A stretch of DNA of 9,451 bases from an uncultured Collinsella sp. (GTDB lineage Bacteria > Actinomycetota > Coriobacteriia > Coriobacteriales > Coriobacteriaceae), in the NCBI GenBank assembly GCA_938023705.1, contig CALJDJ010000019.1, positions 1-9,451 of the forward strand. Reading direction: 5' to 3'. The notes under the pieces were generated by a model. That model saw only the letters and a list, made by a program, of their open reading frames with translations, was not told the DNA's origin and made no database searches. Position numbers and translations under genes: made by a program. Below are positions 6,738-9,451 of the stretch, piece after piece (within the stretch, counting starts at the first letter, position 1; the number at the start of each line of letters is the position of its first letter).

Positions 6738-6742
6738 GGAGG
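6738..6742 (+). promoter_or_regulatory. Ribosome binding site deciding the tet(A) start
   Basis: GGAGG, 6 nt before the GTG at 6749. This strong site fixes the start at 6749. The in-frame ATG at 6674 has no such site and lies upstream of the expected transcript start. Confidence 0.88.
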
Positions 6743-6748
6743 CCAGAC

Positions 6749-7948
6749 GTGAAACCCAACAGACCCCTGATCGTAATTCTGAGCACTGTCGCGCTCGACG
6801 CTGTCGGCATCGGCCTGATTATGCCGGTGCTGCCGGGCCTCCTGCGCGATCTGGTTCACTCGAACGACGTCACCGCCCACTATGGCATTCTGCTGGCGCT
6901 GTATGCGTTGATGCAATTTGCCTGCGCACCTGTGCTGGGCGCGCTGTCGGATCGTTTCGGGCGGCGGCCGGTCTTGCTCGTCTCGCTGGCCGGCGCTGCT
7001 GTCGACTACGCCATCATGGCGACGGCGCCTTTCCTTTGGGTTCTCTATATCGGGCGGATCGTGGCCGGCATCACCGGGGCGACTGGGGCGGTAGCCGGCG
7101 CTTATATTGCCGATATCACTGATGGCGATGAGCGCGCGCGGCACTTCGGCTTCATGAGCGCCTGTTTCGGGTTCGGGATGGTCGCGGGACCTGTGCTCGG
7201 TGGGCTGATGGGCGGTTTCTCCCCCCACGCTCCGTTCTTCGCCGCGGCAGCCTTGAACGGCCTCAATTTCCTGACGGGCTGTTTCCTTTTGCCGGAGTCG
7301 CACAAAGGCGAACGCCGGCCGTTACGCCGGGAGGCTCTCAACCCGCTCGCTTCGTTCCGGTGGGCCCGGGGCATGACCGTCGTCGCCGCCCTGATGGCGG
7401 TCTTCTTCATCATGCAACTTGTCGGACAGGTGCCGGCCGCGCTTTGGGTCATTTTCGGCGAGGATCGCTTTCACTGGGACGCGACCACGATCGGCATTTC
7501 GCTTGCCGCATTTGGCATTCTGCATTCACTCGCCCAGGCAATGATCACCGGCCCTGTAGCCGCCCGGCTCGGCGAAAGGCGGGCACTCATGCTCGGAATG
7601 ATTGCCGACGGCACAGGCTACATCCTGCTTGCCTTCGCGACACGGGGATGGATGGCGTTCCCGATCATGGTCCTGCTTGCTTCGGGTGGCATCGGAATGC
7701 CGGCGCTGCAAGCAATGTTGTCCAGGCAGGTGGATGAGGAACGTCAGGGGCAGCTGCAAGGCTCACTGGCGGCGCTCACCAGCCTGACCTCGATCGTCGG
7801 ACCCCTCCTCTTCACGGCGATCTATGCGGCTTCTATAACAACGTGGAACGGGTGGGCATGGATTGCAGGCGCTGCCCTCTACTTGCTCTGCCTGCCGGCG
7901 CTGCGTCGCGGGCTTTGGAGCGGCGCAGGGCAACGAGCCGATCGCTGA
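6749..7948 (+). CDS. tet(A): Tetracycline efflux pump TetA, class A
   Basis: A 399-residue inner-membrane major-facilitator antiporter with about 12 membrane segments that exports Mg-tetracycline in exchange for a proton. Visible landmarks are Asp17 in the first helix (ALDAVGIGLIMPVLP), motif A at 64-75 (GALSDRFGRRP), Asp86, His259 and Asp287. These correspond to Asp15, Asp84, His257 and Asp285 of TetA(B), with a constant offset of two. The central cytoplasmic loop around 183-205 contains residues 201-203 as Ala-Ser-Phe, a variant discussed in the findings. The start is GTG, chosen for the GGAGG 6 nt upstream and the family length; a longer frame begins at an ATG at 6674. Expression is controlled by TetR through two operators. 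The gene converges on the exporter gene downstream, with a 31-bp gap. Confidence 0.98.
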   Translation: MKPNRPLIVILSTVALDAVGIGLIMPVLPGLLRDLVHSNDVTAHYGILLALYALMQFACAPVLGALSDRFGRRPVLLVSLAGAAVDYAIMATAPFLWVLYIGRIVAGITGATGAVAGAYIADITDGDERARHFGFMSACFGFGMVAGPVLGGLMGGFSPHAPFFAAAALNGLNFLTGCFLLPESHKGERRPLRREALNPLASFRWARGMTVVAALMAVFFIMQLVGQVPAALWVIFGEDRFHWDATTIGISLAAFGILHSLAQAMITGPVAARLGERRALMLGMIADGTGYILLAFATRGWMAFPIMVLLASGGIGMPALQAMLSRQVDEERQGQLQGSLAALTSLTSIVGPLLFTAIYAASITTWNGWAWIAGAALYLLCLPALRRGLWSGAGQRADR

Positions 7949-7969
7949 TCGTGGAAACGATAGGCCTAT
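7948..7969. other. Small symmetric elements between tet(A) and the exporter gene
   Basis: The 31-bp convergent gap holds a 5-bp hairpin, ATCGT (7948-7952) and ACGAT (7957-7961), starting at the last base of the tet(A) stop, and a 10-bp palindrome ATAGGCCTAT (7960-7969). Neither has a T run, so no confident terminator is seen for either gene. Confidence 0.3.
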
Positions 7970-7979
7970 GCCATGCGGG

Positions 7980-8864
7980 TCAAGGCGACTTCCGGCAAGC
8001 TATACGCGCCCTAGGAGTGCGGTTGGAACGTTGGCCCAGCCAGATACTCCCGATCACGAGCAGGACGCCGATGATTTGAAGCGCACTCAGCGTCTGATCC
8101 AAGAACAACCATCCTAGCAACACGGCGGTCCCCGGGCTGAGAAAGCCCAGTAAGGAAACAACTGTAGGTTCGAGTCGCGAGATCCCCCGGAACCAAAGGA
8201 AGTAGGTTAAACCCGCTCCGATCAGGCCGAGCCACGCCAGGCCGAGAACATTGGTTCCTGTAGGCATCGGGATTGGCGGATCAAACACTAAAGCTACTGG
8301 AACGAGCAGAAGTCCTCCGGCCGCCAGTTGCCAGGCGGTAAAGGTGAGCAGAGGCACGGGAGGTTGCCACTTGCGGGTCAGCACGGTTCCGAACGCCATG
8401 GAAACCGCCCCCGCCAGGCCCGCTGCGACGCCGACAGGATCTAGCGCTGCGTTTGGTGTCAACACCAACAGCGCCACGCCCGCAGTTCCGCAAATAGCCC
8501 CCAGGACCGCCATCAATCGTATCGGGCTACCTAGCAGAGCGGCAGAGATGAACACGACCATCAGCGGCTGCACAGCGCCTACCGTCGCCGCGACCCCGCC
8601 CGGCAGGCGGTAGACCGAAATAAACAACAAGCTCCAGAATAGCGAAATATTAAGTGCGCCGAGGATGAAGATGCGCATCCACCAGATTCCCGTTGGAATC
8701 TGTCGGACGATCATCACGAGCAATAAACCCGCCGGCAACGCCCGCAGCATCGCGACCGTCATCGGTGAGAAGTTCGGCAGGTATTGGGTGGTGACAATGT
8801 AGGTGCTGCCCCAAATGGCAGGTGCTATCGCTGTGAACAATAAATCGGGCGTGCGTAATGACAT
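7980..8864 (-). CDS. pecM: PecM-like EamA/DMT-family exporter
   Basis: A 294-residue inner-membrane protein of the drug/metabolite transporter superfamily, with about ten hydrophobic segments arranged as two EamA repeats (about 9-135 and 147-277). Typical motifs are AIWGSTYIV near the N-terminus, RLPGGVAATVGAVQPL at 86-101 and LSPGTAVLLGWLFLDQ in the second repeat. The closest named relative I recall is PecM of Dickeya (Erwinia) chrysanthemi, linked to pigment export. A gene of this kind is a constant neighbour of tet(A) in Tn1721. The substrate is unknown, and nothing in the sequence ties it to tetracycline. The ATG at 8862-8864 has GGAGGT about 11 nt upstream, a rather long spacing. It is convergent with tet(A), so it is not in the tet operon. 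Confidence 0.9.
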   Translation of the reverse strand: MSLRTPDLLFTAIAPAIWGSTYIVTTQYLPNFSPMTVAMLRALPAGLLLVMIVRQIPTGIWWMRIFILGALNISLFWSLLFISVYRLPGGVAATVGAVQPLMVVFISAALLGSPIRLMAVLGAICGTAGVALLVLTPNAALDPVGVAAGLAGAVSMAFGTVLTRKWQPPVPLLTFTAWQLAAGGLLLVPVALVFDPPIPMPTGTNVLGLAWLGLIGAGLTYFLWFRGISRLEPTVVSLLGFLSPGTAVLLGWLFLDQTLSALQIIGVLLVIGSIWLGQRSNRTPRARIACRKSP

Positions 8865-8948
8865 GCGATTACAAGACCTCCGCTACGGCGATGGGTTTTT
8901 GAGAGTTGCAGGCGCCGCGATGACCGCACCCTGACTTGGACTGGCCCT

Positions 8949-8994
8949 GCCTCGCACCAATCCACCTGCGGCTATGGCCGCGATCATGCGAGGC
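8949..8994. repeat. Two-tier inverted repeat upstream of the exporter gene
   Basis: The outer arms GCCTCGCA (8949-8956) and TGCGAGGC (8987-8994) are a perfect 8-bp match. Inside them, GCGGC (8968-8972) and GCCGC (8977-8981) form a second stem with a 4-nt loop. There is no T run on either side. It lies between the exporter start and the end of the truncated hydrolase gene. It could be an operator or a structured leader; its role is unknown. Confidence 0.5.
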
Positions 8995-9001
8995 CCGAAA
9001 A

Positions 9002-9396
9002 TTACACGACCTGTACACGTCCGCCGAACCCGGAACGCAACAGAGCTTCGTGGGCATCCCGATCCGGGTCGTAGCAGCAGTCCTGGACCAAACGCACGTC
9101 GTAGTCCGCATCACTAGCCCAGGCGACGCTTGAAAGAACAACGCCGGTGGTGCTTATCCCGGCCATGACAAGCGTGCTTACGCCGCGCGTCCGAAGGTCG
9201 GCGTCGAGCGCCGTGCCATAAAAGACGCTGGCTCGCGGACATGCATAGAAAAGGTCGCCCCGTTCGATCGCAAGCCCTTCGACGGGCAGACCGGTGCGAA
9301 ATCGTCCGCTCGGGAGATACGGTGAGATTTGGCGATTCGTCGCCGGCGGCGCATGTTCATACTCTTCGCCGAGCGAAAAGTTGGGGAACAGCACGG
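9002..9396 (-). pseudogene. Truncated isochorismatase-like cysteine hydrolase (3' part)
   Basis: About 130 codons of a minus-strand gene survive, ending in TAA at 9002-9004. The peptide has the second half of an isochorismatase-type alpha/beta fold: SVFYGTALDADLRTRG, then TLVMAGISTTGVVLSSV, then VRLVQDCCYDPDRDAHEALL. In such proteins the nucleophilic Cys lies just after the GI/VxT loop. Here that loop reads STTGVVLS without Cys, a form I also associate with non-classical family members. The first 50 or so residues, including the usual N-terminal catalytic Asp, are missing because the sequence runs directly into the second tnpA copy. No genuine start codon or ribosome binding site is visible, so it is very probably non-functional. 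It marks where the cargo's ancestral DNA was cut. Confidence 0.75.
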
Positions 9397-9451
9397 GCCG
9401 GCCGCGCAAGGCGTGCTGGCAGCCGTGCAGACCCTGCGTGAGATGAACGCC
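9397..9451 (+). pseudogene. tnpA': Start of the truncated second tnpA copy
   Basis: All 55 bases are identical to 3909-3963 in the full tnpA and lie in the same orientation. They encode residues about 406-423 of the transposase. The copy lacks the first 404 codons and any start signal. In Tn1721 this copy runs on to the outer right inverted repeat, outside this window. It provides the outer end for transposition of the whole element and the homology for tet amplification. Confidence 0.95.

Larger units (their letters stand above)
55..9451 (+). mobile_element. Tn1721: Tn1721-type tetracycline-resistance transposon (right end missing)
   Basis: A class II, Tn21-subgroup transposon built as IRL, mcp, res, tnpR, tnpA, inner right repeat, tetR(A), tet(A), PecM-like exporter, truncated hydrolase and a second, partial tnpA. 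This order is diagnostic of Tn1721. The window stops 55 bases into the second tnpA copy. If that copy continues to an outer repeat exactly as the first one does, the element would end about 1.73 kb beyond the window and measure about 11.1 kb, which agrees with the known size of Tn1721. The outer repeat and the target duplication are not visible. Confidence 0.93.

Noticed and set aside
6674..6748. 25-codon N-terminal extension of tet(A) from the ATG at 6674
   Set aside because: The ATG lies between the operators and overlaps the -10, upstream of the likely transcript start. The GTG at 6749 has a strong ribosome binding site and gives the class A length.
6689..7303. Minus-strand open frame of 204 codons antisense to tet(A)
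   Set aside because: It overlaps the operators and the start of a certain gene and has no recognisable domain.
8869..9141. 90-codon minus-strand frame upstream of the exporter gene
   Set aside because: It overlaps the hydrolase remnant in another frame. The hydrolase frame has clear family motifs and this one has none.
1..9451. CRISPR array, tRNA, rRNA, replication origin or integron
   Set aside because: No regularly spaced repeats, tRNA-like cloverleaf, rRNA sequence, iteron cluster or attC-like site was seen on either strand.

Overview
The window is almost entirely a class II (Tn3-family, Tn21 subgroup) tetracycline-resistance transposon that I recognise as Tn1721, or a very close relative. 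It is cut off before its right end. Only 54 bases of flanking DNA are visible on the left, so the replicon and host cannot be identified. The element type, the class A tet genes and the Aer-like chemoreceptor point to a conjugative or mobilisable plasmid (or the chromosome) of a gammaproteobacterium such as an Enterobacterales member, Aeromonas or Pseudomonas. This host assignment is inference.

Layout. Positions 55-92 are the left 38-bp inverted repeat (IRL). Positions 244-1821 (minus strand) encode a methyl-accepting chemotaxis protein with an Aer-type PAS domain; it has visibly lower GC than the rest and a sigma-28-like promoter. Positions about 1945-2065 hold the resolution site res and the tnpR promoter. 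tnpR (2131-2691) and tnpA (2695-5661) form a tightly coupled unit that runs into the inner right repeat IRR-I (5657-5694). This 5.64-kb block, 55-5694, is the self-contained basic transposon Tn1722.

The second half (5695-9396) is the cargo: a scrap of unassigned coding-like sequence, a strong terminator for tetR, divergent tetR(A)/tet(A) with two operators and overlapping promoters, a convergent PecM-like EamA exporter gene, and the 3' part of an isochorismatase-like hydrolase gene. At 9397 the sequence switches back into tnpA. The last 55 bases are an exact, same-orientation copy of 3909-3963. This is the start of the truncated second tnpA copy that ends at the outer right repeat in Tn1721, beyond this window.

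How it works together. TnpA acts on IRL plus either right repeat, so it can move Tn1722 alone or the whole tet element. TnpR resolves cointegrates at res. TetR represses both tet(A) and itself until tetracycline binds, and TetA then exports the Mg-tetracycline complex in exchange for protons. The directly repeated tnpA segments provide homology for RecA-dependent amplification of the tet segment.

Novelty. Most of this is a known element, and I do not see an undescribed system. The items most worth a second look are the FliA-type promoter before the transposon-borne chemoreceptor, that receptor's close match to the FAD-binding Aer PAS domain, and the Ala-Ser-Phe variant at residues 201-203 of TetA.
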